64,000 bases of DNA, from positions 38,358,431-38,422,430 of the forward strand of contig NC_082696.1 in NCBI RefSeq assembly GCF_949987515.2. The letters run 5' to 3'. Under the pieces are notes generated by a model. The model saw only the letters and a program-made list of their open reading frames with translations, was not told the origin of the DNA and searched no databases. The stretch comes from Delphinus delphis. Lineage: Eukaryota; Chordata; Mammalia; Artiodactyla; Delphinidae. Position numbers and translations under genes: made by a program. Position 1 is the stretch's first letter. Each line of letters starts with the position of its first letter. Positions 23,125-35,294 of this stretch are shown in pieces.

Positions 23125-24054
23125 TTTTAACAGAACTCAATTGTTTTTTTATTTGTTTTTATTGTGGTAAAAAACATATAACATGAAATCTACCCTCTTA
23201 ACAAATTTTTAAGTGTACGGTACAGTATTGTTAACTATATACACATTGTTGTACAGCAAATCCCTAGAACTTTTTCATCTTGCATGAATGAAACTATACC
23301 CATCGAACCCGCAACTCCCCTTCTCCCCTTCCCCTTAGCCCCAGGCAACCATCAATCTGCTTCCTGCTTCTATGAGTTTGACTACTTTAGATACCTCATA
23401 TAACTGGAATAACACAGTGTTTATTCTTTGACTGGGTTACTTTGCTTAGCATACTGTCCTCAAGTTTCATCTATATTGTAGCATATGATAGGATTTTCTT
23501 ATTTTTGAGGATCAGTAATATTCTGTTGCATGTGCATACCACATTTTCTTTATCCACTCATCTATCAATGAATATTTAATTTGTTTCCACGTCTTGGCTA
23601 TTGTGAATAATGCTGCAATGAACATGAGAAGGCAAACATCTCTTTCAGTTTCTTCGGGAATACACCCAGAAATGAGATATGGGGCTGGATCATATGGTAA
23701 TTTTATTTTTAATTTTTTGAAGAAACTTCACACAATTTGCCATAGTGGCTCTACCATTTTATGTTGCCACTAGGAGTGCACAAGAATTCCAATTTCCCCA
23801 CGTCATGGCTTGTTATTTTGCTTTATTTATAATGGCCAGCCTAACAGATATGAGGTTGTATCTCTGTATGGTTTTGATTTTCATTTACCTGATAATTAGT
23901 GTTATTGAGCATCTTTTTATATACCTTTTGGCCATTTGTAGGTCTTCTTTGGAGAAATGTCTATCCAAGTCCTTTACCTAATTTTTAATTGGGTTATTTG
24001 TTTTTGCACTATTAAGTTGTAGGAGTTTCTTATGTATTTTGGATATTAACCTCT

Positions 24055-24104
<50 letters not shown>

Positions 24105-25376
24105 TGCCAATATTTTCCCTTATTCAGTATGTTACCTTTTCACTTTGTTGATTGTTTCCTTTGCTGTGCAAAACATTTTAGTTTGAAGTAATCCTACTTA
24201 TATATTTTTGCTTTTGTTGCCTGCACTTTTGGTGTCATATCTAATAAATCATTGCCAAGACCAATGTTGTGAAGCTTTGCCACAGTGTTTTCTTTTAGGA
24301 TTTTTATAGTTTCAGGCCTTACTTTTAAGTCTTTAATCCATGCTGAGTTGATTTTGTGTGTGGTATAAGATAAGAGTTCAGTTTTATTCTTTTGCATGTG
24401 GATATCCAGCTTTCCCAGCACAATTTGTTGAAGAGATTGTGTTTTCCCCATTGTGTAGCCTTGGCACTTGTTGACTATTATTTGATTGTATATACCTAAA
24501 TTTATTTCTAGTCTCTCTATTCTATTCCATTAGTTTATATGTCCGTCTTTATGCCAGTACTACACTGTTTTGAATACTACGGTATTGTCATGTGTTTTGA
24601 AGTCAGAAAGTGTGAGGTCTCCAGCTTTATTCTTTATCAAGATTCTTTTGGCTATTCAGGATCCTTTTTCATTCCATCCGAATTTTAGGCTTGTTTTTTC
24701 TCTTTCTATGAAATATGCCATTAGAATTTTGATAGGGATTGCATTGAATATGTAGATCACTTTGGGTAGCATGGAAATTTTAGCAATATTAATTCTTCCA
24801 ATCTGTGAACATGGAATGTCTTTCCATTTATTTGTCTTTAATTTCTTTTATAATTTTTGAAGTTTTCAGTGTACAAATCTTTCACCTCCTGGTTAAGTCT
24901 ATACCTAACTATTTTGTGCTTTTAGATGCTATTATAAATAGGACTGTTTTCTTAATTTCCTTTGGGGGTTATTCATTTTTATTATATAGAAATGCAATTG
25001 ATTTTTATGTGTTGATTTTATATCTTGCAGTTTTACTAAATTAACTTATTGGATCTAACAGGTTTTTGTTGTTGTTGCTAGTCTTTAGGGTTTTCTACAT
25101 ATAAAATCATGTCATCTGTGAACAGAAATAATCTGAATTCTTACTTTCCAATTTTGATGATTTTATTTCTTTTTCTTCCCTAATTGCTCTAACTAGGACT
25201 TTCAGTACTATGTTGAATAGAAGTGGTAACAGTGGGCATCGCTGCCTTATTCCTGATCTTAGAGGAAAAGCTTTCACGTTTTCACCATTGAGATTATGCT
25301 AGCTGTGGGTTCTTCATATTATGGCCTTTACTATACTGACATAAATTTTTCTATTCACAGTTTGTTGAGTGTCTTT
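23125..25376 (-). mobile_element. L1, 3' UTR and ORF2 C-terminal part, minus strand
   Basis: The plus strand shows the complement of an L1 3' UTR (TTTTATTGTGGTAAAAAACA at 23158; GTGTACGGTACAGTATTG; ACCATCAATCTGCTTCC) and then ORF2. Minus-strand translation at 24194-24451 contains TTHKINSAWIKDLKVRPETI and LGNDLLDMTPKVQATKAKIY, the ORF2 C-terminal region. Many stops and frameshifts: dead copy. It continues after a SINE at 25610-25735. Confidence 0.9.
24061..24102. repeat. AT microsatellite inside L1
   Basis: A pure (AT)n run of about 20 units, inside the minus-strand L1 where the family normally has a short AT-rich stretch before GTTTGCCAATATTTTC. Confidence 0.95.
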
Positions 25377-25390
25377 AAGAAAGTGTGTTG

Positions 25391-25596
25391 GGGCTTCCCT
25401 GGTGGCGCAGTGGTTGAGAGTCTGCCTGCCGATGCAGGGGACACGGGTTCGTGCCCCGGTCCGGGAGGATCCCACATGCCGCAGAGTGACTGGGCCCGTG
25501 AGCCATGGCCGCTGAGCCTGTGCGTCCGGAGCCTGTGCTCCGCAACAGGAGAGGCCACAACTGTGAGAGGCCCGCGTACAGCAAAAAAAAAAAAAA
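25391..25596 (+). mobile_element. CHR-type SINE (short form) inserted in L1
   Basis: Full-length copy with an A tail. AAGAAAGTGTGTTG (25377-25390) and AAGAAGGTGTGTTG (about 25596-25609) are the target-site duplication, cutting an L1 segment that resumes as AATTTCGTCAAATGC. Confidence 0.95.
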
Positions 25597-25609
25597 AGAA
25601 GGTGTGTTG

Positions 25610-25735
25610 AATTTCGTCAAATGCTTTTTCTTCCTCTATTGACCATGTGATTTTATCCTTTGTTCTGTTAATGTTGTGTCTCTGTGGGGGAAGGAAGTTT
25701 TGGGGCTTCCTATTCTGCCATCTGGCTCTACCAGA
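25610..25735 (-). mobile_element. L1, continuation after the SINE
   Basis: AATTTCGTCAAATGCTTTTT and GACCATGTGATTTTATCC are the next ORF2 segment in complement. The stretch ends near TTCCTATTCTGCCATCTGG. Confidence 0.75.
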
Positions 25736-26185
25736 ACTTAACTTTATGCACTCCATCCCATTCAGTCCCTGACTTTCAAGAGAACTGACTCTACCACCAG
25801 CTCCTGGAGGTGGGCCTGACCCCACTAAAGATCATCTCATCTCTTTGGCTAGTGATGAGATTTATTGGGTTCCATGATGATGAGATTTTACTGGAGTTAA
25901 TGTAATTCAAGGAAAGGACTGCTGTCCCGTTGGAAGGTTCTGGGAAAGTCTGCCTTCCTCTTCTGGGAGAGCCTCCAAAAACAATGTTCTCTGTCACTCC
26001 CCTTGCATGTGAACAAGGAAGTATGCTCAATTGCTATTGGCAGGCATCTTATGACCATGAGAGAACTGGCCTTAGGTTGAAACCCAAACTGTGTGTGGCT
26101 GCACAGAGAGACCAAAGAAGCCTGAGTCCTTGATAACATATTTGGTTCAGTGAATCTGTCAACACTGAAGCCCACCCTTAGCTTT
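25736..26185 (+). mobile_element. Unclassified LTR-like element
   Basis: It carries the order AACAAGGAAGTATGCTCAAT, GGCAGGCATCTTATGACCAT, CAGAGAGACCAAAGAAGCCT, GAGTCCTTGATAACATATTT and TGAATCTGTCAACACTGAAG, a layout I associate with old mammalian ERVL/MaLR or gypsy-type LTRs. Subfamily unknown. The short open frames on both strands are incidental. Confidence 0.45.
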
Positions 26186-26364
26186 GAATTTCATGCAATG
26201 TGAATTTTTATTGTGTAAGTTTGAATCATAAATTCTAATAGTTGCAGACCAAAGCATAATGGGATGAATTGGAGAATGTCATTAATATAGCTAAAGCTCA
26301 GTTCTTGGATCTGTAAAGTCCTTGTAATGATTAAATATGATAATGTTTTATATATACTGCTATG

Positions 26365-26558
26365 TATAAAATAGATAACTAGTGAGAACCTACTCTATAG
26401 CACAGGGAACTCTACTCAATGATCTGTGGTGACCTAAATGGGAAGGAAATCTAAAAAAGAGTGGATATATGTATACATATAATTGATTCACTTTGTTGTA
26501 CAGCAGAAACTAACACCACATTGTAAAGCAACTGTACTCAATAAAAAAAAATTTTAAG
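26365..26558 (+). mobile_element. L1 3' end, plus strand
   Basis: CTATAGCACAGGGAACTCTA, TGATTCACTTTGTTGTACAG, CAGAAACTAACACCACATTG and the end CTCAATAAAAAAAAATTTT are the artiodactyl/cetacean L1 3' terminus with its A-rich tail. Confidence 0.88.
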
Positions 26559-26559
26559 G

Positions 26560-28240
26560 TGTGATAATGTGTTTAAAGTTTCTATCAGTGTCATGCACAT
26601 TCAGTTCTCAATACGTATTAGTTCCCTCTTCTTTCTTGTATAATGAGGCTCAGCTTTTCTTTCCCCACATATCCCTAGACTTATTAAGGAAAGTGCTTTC
26701 TATTTTTTGTTTCATAAGGTAAAAAAAAATAAATCTCACATCTGTTTCCAGAAGAAAAGGGTACAATTCCTCAACAAGAAAAATGGTTTTTGTCTTTTGT
26801 TCCCAGTAACAAGATTATTACAAATCCCTTGTCAATTCCCACCCTCCCAGCCCCAATTTTTCTACAAAATTTTAAATTTACATGCCAGACAGCCCTGTTA
26901 ATAAAAATTGGAATATAGGAACATAGTATCCAGAGCTGAAAGCTCATGTTTGAAGTCTAAGACCAGAAAGAGTGTTCTCTCACCAAACTGTACAGACTAT
27001 GTTCAGGCAGTATTTTTTACATAAAAGCAAAGGAGAAAATGTACCAGTACTGTAGGCACTGGAGGAGACCACTGGGTTTTACTCAACCCAAAATACATAA
27101 ATGCATATGCCAAAGGAGTGGGAGACCTAAGGTCCTGCATATAACCATTTGTAGTTCAAGGAAACAATTGGATCAGTAACTTCTAACCTATAAGTTGTGA
27201 TTTAAACTTCCATCTTTTTTCGTAGCGACCTTGGAGTATCAATCAGGTGGACACCATGCCACATAATAAGCTAGAACAGATTTAAACTGATACAATAAAA
27301 ATTTAGTATTTCATGTTCCCTTGTGAAATATTTGTGCATTTATGAACTATATCATTTATATGGTTTGTGGAGTCATTGGATAAGTGACACTGATACAAAT
27401 AGTGTCCATTGTGTAACGTAGAGATTTTAAATTTTGTGTGTTGTCAGGCAATGTTTATGATACCTTAAAACGTCCACACAGCTAGTGACAAATTATAATT
27501 GAAGAGACAGCTAGCTCTAAAATAACTCTACTATAGATTTTTGCTCTCAGAACACATTATCAAAGACATTTTTCCAAACAACACACATCACTGCCCTTCA
27601 CTTGTGGATTTAGCTTCCTCCAAGTTGTTTTCACTTCTCTCACTTACATTTTCTTTTTAAACAAGAGTTACACTTCCTTAAGCAGCTTCAGTGAAGCATA
27701 TAGTTTGGGACTACATGGTTTCATGCAATATTGGCCATGGCACTTTTTAATCCATCAATGTCCATAGCGTTTAAAATGGACCAAAACCCCTGTGGAAAAG
27801 AAGCATACAAATCTAACACAGAAAGTTCTGCCTCAATATTACATCAAGCTAGATAGTCCCTATGTGTAACTATTTGTTGCTAACAAGGCACTTTAAGAAG
27901 TTCATTAACTCTGTGAGACTGCTTAATCACACCTCATAAAGGACAGTTTATTTATCCTGCAAACATATAATTCCAGCAATAATTTACTGATTTATATTTG
28001 AATCACTATGTTACTCCATTTCATATCTTTCTTCTAGATCTCTGACATAAGCCTCCAACTTAAGAGCAAATGGTTATAATAGGTCAGTAGGTTAAGAATT
28101 ACTATAACTGAAACAATTTTATGCCAACTCAAGTATTTATTAAACGCTTTAGCACCAGGCTAAACTGGGAACAAAGTAATAAAGCAATTATAAGGCACAG
28201 TTCCTATTTTAGAATTTAGTTGAGAAAGGAGAATAAAAGT
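26560..28240. other. Intergenic, nothing recognised
   Basis: No gene and no clear interspersed repeat apart from a weak L2-like 3' piece at about 28130-28205. A candidate stretch for unique, possibly regulatory, sequence. Confidence 0.45.
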
Positions 28241-28545
28241 TGTACAGACATATATATTTTTAATATACACACATATATGTATGTATTATATAAAAGCTAT
28301 ACAGAGCTATAATTACATATTGTTAAAGTTATATATAATTATATAGTGTAGATAGTTATGCTATTATATATTATTTATATATTATACAGCATGATTTTAA
28401 TATACATCTAATATACATGAAATGAATATTATATTTACAATATACATTTTTATGTGTGTATATATACATTACATTTATGTATTTAATATACATACAGTAT
28501 ATATTATATAATATATATTATGTTGTCTATAACAATATAATTTTA
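28240..28545. repeat. AT-rich low-complexity tract
   Basis: About 300 bases made almost entirely of A and T with many TATATA and ATATTATAT palindromes. No gene content. Confidence 0.85.
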
Positions 28546-28600
28546 TGATAAAGTATCAAAATTGAGCTTTTATTTTCATTCATTCAAACATTTTTGGAGT

Positions 28601-28745
28601 AGAACAGAGGTTGGCAAACTTTTCTGTAAGGAGCCAGATAGTATATATTTTAGGCCTTGCAATCCATATAGTCTCGGTTGGAACCATTCTATTCTGCAGT
28701 TCTATGATGCACAAATGAATGGGTGGGCCTGTGTTCCAATAAAAC
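28601..28745 (+). mobile_element. hAT-Charlie (MER1-like) DNA transposon fragment
   Basis: AGAGGTTGGCAAACTTTTCT, GTAAGGAGCCAGATAGTATA, TTTTAGGCCTTGCAATCC and GGCCTGTGTTCCAATAAAAC are landmarks of a Charlie-type non-autonomous element. The right half is missing; an L2 follows directly. Confidence 0.8.
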
Positions 28746-29062
28746 AAAAGCTTCTCCTATAACCTACAAGGCTCTACATGACCTAGCCTCTTGTTTGCTC
28801 GCTGTCATCATTCAACACTTGTTTGCTCACAGACATAAGGACTCCTGGTTTGTGGCTGTCACCACAGGGCTTAGTATTCGTTTCTCCCTGGAATTCTCTT
28901 TCTTCAGATATCTGTATAAATTTTTTCTCCTCCCCCTTCAAGTCTTTGCTCAAATATCACCTTCTAATAAAGCCTTTCTTAGTATGCTATTTACTACCAT
29001 GGTATGTAGTATTGTCACAGAATATCCTGTAGCCTTGTCCAAAACTCTGTATTTTGCTCCAT
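28746..29062 (+). mobile_element. L2 3' region, plus strand
   Basis: CCTACAAGGCTCTACATGAC, TTTCTCCCTGGAATTCTCTT and TCAAGTCTTTGCTCAAATAT followed by AAGCCTTTC give the L2 order. The overlapping plus-strand frame at 28723-29070 is not a gene. Confidence 0.82.
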
Positions 29063-29074
29063 GGCTCTGATTTA

Positions 29075-29290
29075 GCCCAGTGGTTGAGAAAAGCATAGAC
29101 TCTGGAGCAAAAATGTTTGAGTTGAATTCTGGTTCTTTTACTTACTGACTGTGTAACTTTAGGCTAATTATTTTATCTCTCTAGGGCTCATTTTCCTTTA
29201 TCCATAAAATTAACATACTAACAGTATATAATTCATGGAGCTGTTTGAATTAGTTAATATATAATTCATTTAATATACATAAAATGCCAA
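29075..29290 (+). mobile_element. MIR
   Basis: AGCCCAGTGGTTGAGAAAAG, CATAGACTCTGGAGC, TTACTTACTGACTGTGTAAC, TTTCCTTTATCCATAAAATT and GGAGCTGTTTGAATTAGTTA form a nearly full-length plus-strand MIR. Confidence 0.85.
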
Positions 29291-29324
29291 ATTAATACTG
29301 AACTGAATAGAATTTCTAAAATAA

Positions 29325-29815
29325 CAGAGGAATAAAAAGATACTATCCAGCAGAAGGCAGGGAAGGAGAAAAATAAGAAAAGGAAAAAAAAATAAAAAGC
29401 AGAAAACACAAGATAAGTTGCAAAAATAAAGCCATTGTATTAATTGTTAACTATAATCATTAGCTCCAATATAGGTAAATGGATTAAATCCAGCTATTAA
29501 AAAAACAGATTGTTGGGTTACATTTTTTTAACGAAATCCAGCTCTACACTGCTGACAAGGAAAACATCCAAAACACTCACACGCACACACAAAGATATGT
29601 ACACATACACACATACACATATTGAACTTAAAATGATGGGAGAAGATATATTTTGCAAAAACTAATCAAAAGAAAGCCAAGGTAGCATGTTAATTTTAGA
29701 CAAAATATGTTATGGAAAAATTCATTATAAGATAAAGGGACACATAAAAATAAAAATACACCTGTATCAGAGAGATATATACAAATGATGAACTTGTATG
29801 TACCTATCTTAATCT
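29325..29815 (+). mobile_element. L1 ORF2 5' (endonuclease-region) fragment
   Basis: GGTAAATGGATTAAATCCAG, AAAAACAGATTGTTGGGTTA, ACGAAATCCAGCTCTACACT and ACTAATCAAAAGAAAGCCAA correspond to the start of L1 ORF2. Heavily mutated. A CA-rich run lies at 29576-29622. Confidence 0.75.
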
Positions 29816-30172
29816 GTTCAGGTTGTTATAAGAGAATATCATAACCTGGGTGGCTTATGAACACCGAACATTTATTTATCACAGTTCTGGAAGATAGAAG
29901 TCTGAGATCAGAGTGCCAGTGTGATTGGATGAGAGCCCTCTTCCAGGTTGCAGATTTCTTGTATCTTCACGTGGCAGATGGAGCTAGGGAGCTTAGTAGA
30001 ACCTCTTTCATAAGGGCACAAATTCCATTCATGAGGGCTCCACCCTCATGACTGAAGCACCTCCCAAAGGTGCCACCTCCTAATACCATCACATCGGGTG
30101 TTAGGATTTCAAAATATGAATCTGTTGGTGTGGGGAGTTTGACACAAACATTCAGATCATAGCAGTACCTAA
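29816..30172 (-). mobile_element. MaLR-type LTR, minus strand
   Basis: The plus strand shows the complement of a MaLR LTR: GGTGGCTTATGAACACCG, TTATCACAGTTCTGGAAGAT, TAAGGGCACAAATTCCATTC, ATGAGGGCTCCACCCTCATG, CCACCTCCTAATACCATCAC and TTAGGATTTCAAAATATGAA. It sits within or beside L1-derived sequence. Confidence 0.85.
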
Positions 30173-31131
30173 GATAAATGTGCAAGGATTTTTATTGTGA
30201 CACTATTTATAGTAACAAAAAAATTATGACATTCTCTTATTAAAAAATCATGTGATTAAAAAGTTCAAATTAAAAATACATTTTATATGCCATGTTTATA
30301 AAATATATATATAAATTTATATTTGCATAGAAAAAGAAACTAAAACACATCAAACATTTATCAATAATTATTATTTCTAAATGGTAGAATTTCAAGGTTT
30401 TTAAATTTTTTCTTAAAAATGTTTTCTAATTTAATATAACGTACATCATTATGTATAATTTTTAAAAGCAGAAAAATAAATAGTTTTAATTCAAAGTTTT
30501 ACCAATAAACAGCAAAAGTTTAAATATATTTGCATCATGACATCAACATTAACCTTTTTTTTTAACATTAAGATTTTTCTAAAGGAATTGCTCATAGAGT
30601 GCTTGTAAAACAGCTATTTCCAACTGAATTTTGAACATATTCAGATGTTTCAATTCCTTTTTGCCTCTAACCTGAGTTCAGTACTGCAATTTTAGCTATA
30701 TATCCATAGTAGAAATCCTTCATGTATTTATTGAGAACATAAATATTCATTAGCATATCTTATTTCCCTCCAGGGTAACATCAGTCTATATCAACACTCC
30801 AACCTCTCAGTTTCCACACTTCAATTTTGCAGGGATGAGGGTATATTATTTATGTTTTCACACATACATTCTAAACATCTGGGATAAAAACACCCTGCTC
30901 TCATTATCACTCATTTAAATCATTTTGCACAATGCCACAGGAGAAATGGTTTGAGAATAAATAAAATGCACTTTGGTTGTTACATTTTATGATTTAACCA
31001 GAAAATGTCTGGACATTTTTTTTTAAGTATGCTGTAAATGCCAGTTTATTGTCATTCTAAAGGAAGATTTTCTGCATGAATCTGTGATTCTTTCTTAAAT
31101 AGTCACCTCACCTCAGGTGCTTGCCTAGGCG

Positions 31132-31133
<2 letters not shown>

Positions 31134-31198
<65 letters not shown>
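31134..31198. repeat. CT microsatellite
   Basis: Two pure (TC)n tracts separated by TTTCCC near 31166. About 65 bases in total. Confidence 0.95.
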
Positions 31199-31200
<2 letters not shown>

Positions 31201-32749
31201 TCTCCTTTCCATCCCTGTTCTTAAGTTTTGGGTTAGGCTTGAGTTAAGAAAAGGAGATAAACGTTAAATTGTAGGTAAAATTAGAATTTTGATTTACATT
31301 AGATTTCATTTTGAAATGAAAATGACTGAAAACTATGAAATCTTTCCAAAATATCAAGAAGGGGTAGGAAAGATTGATCCTGGAGACTATGTTTGCATGG
31401 TGGTGTTAGGAGAAAATCCCTGTTTCCTGGTAATACCCTACTGAATTCAATCTATGTAATGAATCAATTAAAATTCATTCCTAATTATCAGTCCACTCCA
31501 TGTCGTGCTCACTGTGCTCCACGCAGGTTTTTGTTTCACCAGTGCTTCTAAGTTGACTTGAGCTTTAAAGGTCTTTCCTACAGTCTTAAGGTATCTAATC
31601 TCCACTTTGTCTCCACCAAAGGAGCTGCACTGCAGTCTTCAAAATGCCAACTTTCCATAGTAATCTGCTGTTACACAAAGAAGAATTCACCCTCACTTTA
31701 AGTTTTCTTACTAAGTCAAATATTTTTTGCACTATTCCATCTTCTTAGGATGAATTACTATTCATAAAAATGGATTTCCATATGATTGTCCCACCAGTTC
31801 TCCAGAGATGTCCATATATGTCTGATTCCCAGATATGAGTATTGTTTGAACTTAAGCTGGAATTCCCACTATGTCAGTCAAAATCAATACCTCATTAAGT
31901 TACTTAATCTGTTTTTTTTTTAATAAAAGAGTTACCAGAAAATAGTTCCACACACACATTATGGATAAAATTATAGCTGGAAATAATTATTTAAATACAC
32001 ACATACGTGTAAAATTATAAATATCATACCACTAAGCACTAGACTATATACCATATATAATTATAATTTTTAGATTTCTATCTTTCTGGAAGTGACATTA
32101 AGACAACCTTTTCAAAAAACATCAATAACACTGATATTATTTCAATAACACTAACAACAAATACTCTTTCCACCTTTTGTTGATATTTCCTCGTTCTTGT
32201 AACTAAAAACCAACAGATTTCTTCATCAAAACCTCCCATGCTATAGTTGTATGACAGGCATTTAAAAGCCATTACAGGCAATGGGCTGTCCCAGGTTATA
32301 CAGAGAGGGACTAAAGCATGAAATTAACATCTAACTACAAATGGGTTATGTATGGAAATAGAGTGCAAGGTTAAAAATTATTCCAAGACAAAAACTTAGA
32401 TATTTTTGCAAAGCACAAACCTGTGACATCTGTATTGTAATAGAAAAGCTTGGTTTTTTATTTAATATTCAGCCTTGATTTTACTGCTTGTCACTGATTC
32501 TAACATTTTAAAGAAAATTTTCTTTTTCTGTCTTCTTACCTATTCAGGCATCATTATTTATACTCACCAACCCCCCTCAATAAATGTAAGTGCATAATTG
32601 GGTATGTGCATAATTGCGTACATTTATGTATACATGCATGTGCAGCAGTGTAACAGCTATGCCAGAAAAGACTTCCAAGCGGGACCTGTGAGAAATGAAG
32701 AGAAGGAGAAAATTAGGTATTTTAAGAATCTACTATCTGACAAGACTAA

Positions 32750-32942
32750 AGTATCATCAATAAATTATCTCATTTAATTGCCATAGTCTATTAAGATTAC
32801 TAATATACCCTCTTCTTGCTAATGAGGAAACTGAAATTCAGAGAGGTAAGAAACTCGCTAAAATGTACACACTGGTTAATTACAAAAATGAAATTCAAAC
32901 CTACGTCCAACTCCAAAGTGCTTATTCTTTAAATTATACAAT
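32750..32942 (-). mobile_element. MIR, minus strand
   Basis: ATTATCTCATTTAATTGCCA, TAATGAGGAAACTGAAATTC, AGAGAGGTAAGAAACTCGCT and AAATGAAATTCAAACCTACG give the complement MIR order. Confidence 0.8.
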
Positions 32943-34384
32943 AGCTCCTTTTCTGTGCTTGTATTCAAATAGAGTATGGGATGTGTGTGTTTGCCTGAAC
33001 ATATTTTTCTTCAAAAGACATCATGAATAGTAGATGTTTGTACCTAAACAGACAGCATGATCATAAAGGCTGAGAACATTAAATAGATATCGCAAAACAC
33101 AAGTCTTATCCAGTACTAGGCTTTACTGATGATTAGCAAAAGATATGACAAGTTAAGCAGCATGTCCAGCATAAACAGAGCAGAGGCCTTGAACTGATAG
33201 ACACAGATTGCAGCTGTGGCTCATATATTGCAAATTTGTTTACAATAATCAGACTGAAAAACCAGGTATATGCTTCTAAGTGCATTCTTAAATCAGTAAT
33301 CAATATATAACAAGTCCAACACCCTCATTTGTGTGTAGCTAATTTCTTTAGTCAGTATGAGAAAGGACTTCAAGTTGCAGTCAAAATGACATTAGATATT
33401 TCTGAGAAGGAAGGAACATATGAGGTATAAAAATTCTGTTAACTTTTTGTCTCTGAAGACTTTATTGTGTAGAGATTGGCTAAAATTTGTATCTGGATCT
33501 TGAAAAATATGGAAAGACAGAAGTACTCTTCTGCCTAAAAACAGAGGATGGTTATGATTATCTATATAATGTATATGTAGATTTATATCAAGTGAATACA
33601 TTTGCAAATCATTTTAGATATACTAAAGCTCCTTCAGAATTAAGACATTAACTTGCTGATTACTGTTTTAATGTGCCTGGGATGGAGCTTCTGAGACTCT
33701 GCCTAGAGGAAACAAGAGTCCCTGGAAACACTCTCAAAAATATTCTTCCTTTTCAGTTATGCCAATTAAAGGTTATTGAGTTTTCAAGATCTCTCTTTGG
33801 ACCATTAATCATTCACATCTAAACATGAATTAATCAGCTAATTTTGAAATGTTACAGATTTGCAGATTTAATAGATGAAGAGTATACGTAAACTAGACAT
33901 ACTCTGAAGAAAGAAAGGCCAGAATAGAGTCTCAGTGTAGGCAATGTGAGAGCAGTGACCAATTTGTGTTTGGAGAAAATTGGGAAAATGTCAATACAGA
34001 ATAGGAAAGAGAAAGAGAACTAGGTGAACACTCAACACAAATCCAGCATCTTTGCAATTTTGACAATGGCAAATCTTGATGGTGTCCCCAAGATCACACT
34101 GCTGAAATCAACATCCCAGCTGTCCTATGTTGTTGGTCCTTGTGTATATCATCCTCCACTCTGCCTGAATTAGTCTTGTCAGCTAAGGAGTAATGGCTTT
34201 ATAAAGTCAATATCTCTGTATAGAAACAGAGCCATTAAAGTTTCCCCTTGATCCTTCTGTCAATTCAGAAATGCAAAAAATACATTATCTGTCTGTTAAT
34301 AGTAAATAATGAGACAAGTAGACTTTAGTATAAACGCAGTTTAGCCTGGAGGAGATATTATGTCTATACCTGAAACAGAATACT

Positions 34385-34935
34385 CTGCAATAAGAAAGTA
34401 ATCATATGAGTGAATTAAAAAGATCGTGAAAATTAAGAATATGATTACTGAAATAAAAATTCAGCTGAGAATTAGATGATAAAATGAAGATAGCCTCCCA
34501 GAAATCATAACAATTAAAAAGAGGCAAAAATGAAAGAGCAAAGATAAAAAATAAAAAATCTTAGAAGACCGATTCATGCCATCAAACATGTAATTAATAG
34601 AAATTCCAGAAAGAGAGAATGAAGAAAAGAAGTGGGAGGAACTTGTCATTTAAGCAATAAAACCAAATATCCCAGAGTGGAAGTAGGTCATAAGACCCTA
34701 GATTCAAAGGTGAACGGCACTGAATGAAAAAACAAAACACAACACTACATTATGAAACTAGCACACCAAGAATAAAGAGCATATCTTAAAAACCTACAGA
34801 GGATTAAGCTGATCACTTACAAAGTTCTGTATCAAAGTCTCATCACCGGAACCTGCTTGACATAGACCAATCCCTTCAAAGTCCTGAAGAAGCACTTTTT
34901 CATTCTAGGAGTCCAAAAGTAAGCAATTACCAATC
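34385..34935 (+). mobile_element. L1 (L1M/HAL1-type) ORF1-region fragment
   Basis: CATCAAACATGTAATTAATA, GAAATTCCAGAAAGAGAGAA, CACTGAATGAAAAAACAAAA and AGCACACCAAGAATAAAGAG followed by CATATCTTAAAAACC are in the order of an old L1 ORF1 region. No intact reading frame. Confidence 0.65.
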
Positions 34936-35072
34936 TTTTTGAAGGTAAAATTGAGATTTTTCACACATGCAGGGGCCCCAGAAATTTACCTCCACACACT
35001 CTTCCTTAGGGCACTCTTTAAGGCAATGTGGGCCCCATCATAAAAGGTCTCAGTCAAAAAAACGTGCAGCAG

Positions 35073-35282
35073 GACTTCCCTGGTGGCGCAGTGGTTGAGA
35101 GTACGCCTGCCGATGCAGGGGACACAGGTTCGTGCCCCGGTCCGGGAAGATCCCACATGCCACGGAGCGGCTGGGCCCGTGAGCCATGGCCGCTGAGCCT
35201 GCGCGTCCGGAGCCTGTGCTCCGCAACGGGAGAAGCCACAACAGTGAGAGGCCCGCGTACCGCAAAAAAAAAAAAAAAACCC
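35073..35282 (+). mobile_element. CHR-type SINE (short form) with TSD
   Basis: Full-length copy with B box-like GGTTCGTGCCC and an A tail of about 17. AACGTGCAGCAG (35061-35072) and AACGTCCAGCAG (35283-35294) are a one-mismatch target-site duplication. Confidence 0.95.
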
Positions 35283-35294
35283 AACGTCCAGCAG

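Larger units (their letters stand above)
30173..34380. other. Repeat-poor intergenic stretch
   Basis: No gene found. 30173-30330 may be more L1 tail. The CT microsatellite (31134-31198) and a MIR (32750-32940) are listed separately. The rest is AT-rich sequence with no repeat or exon that I recognise, in which regulatory elements could lie. Confidence 0.45.
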
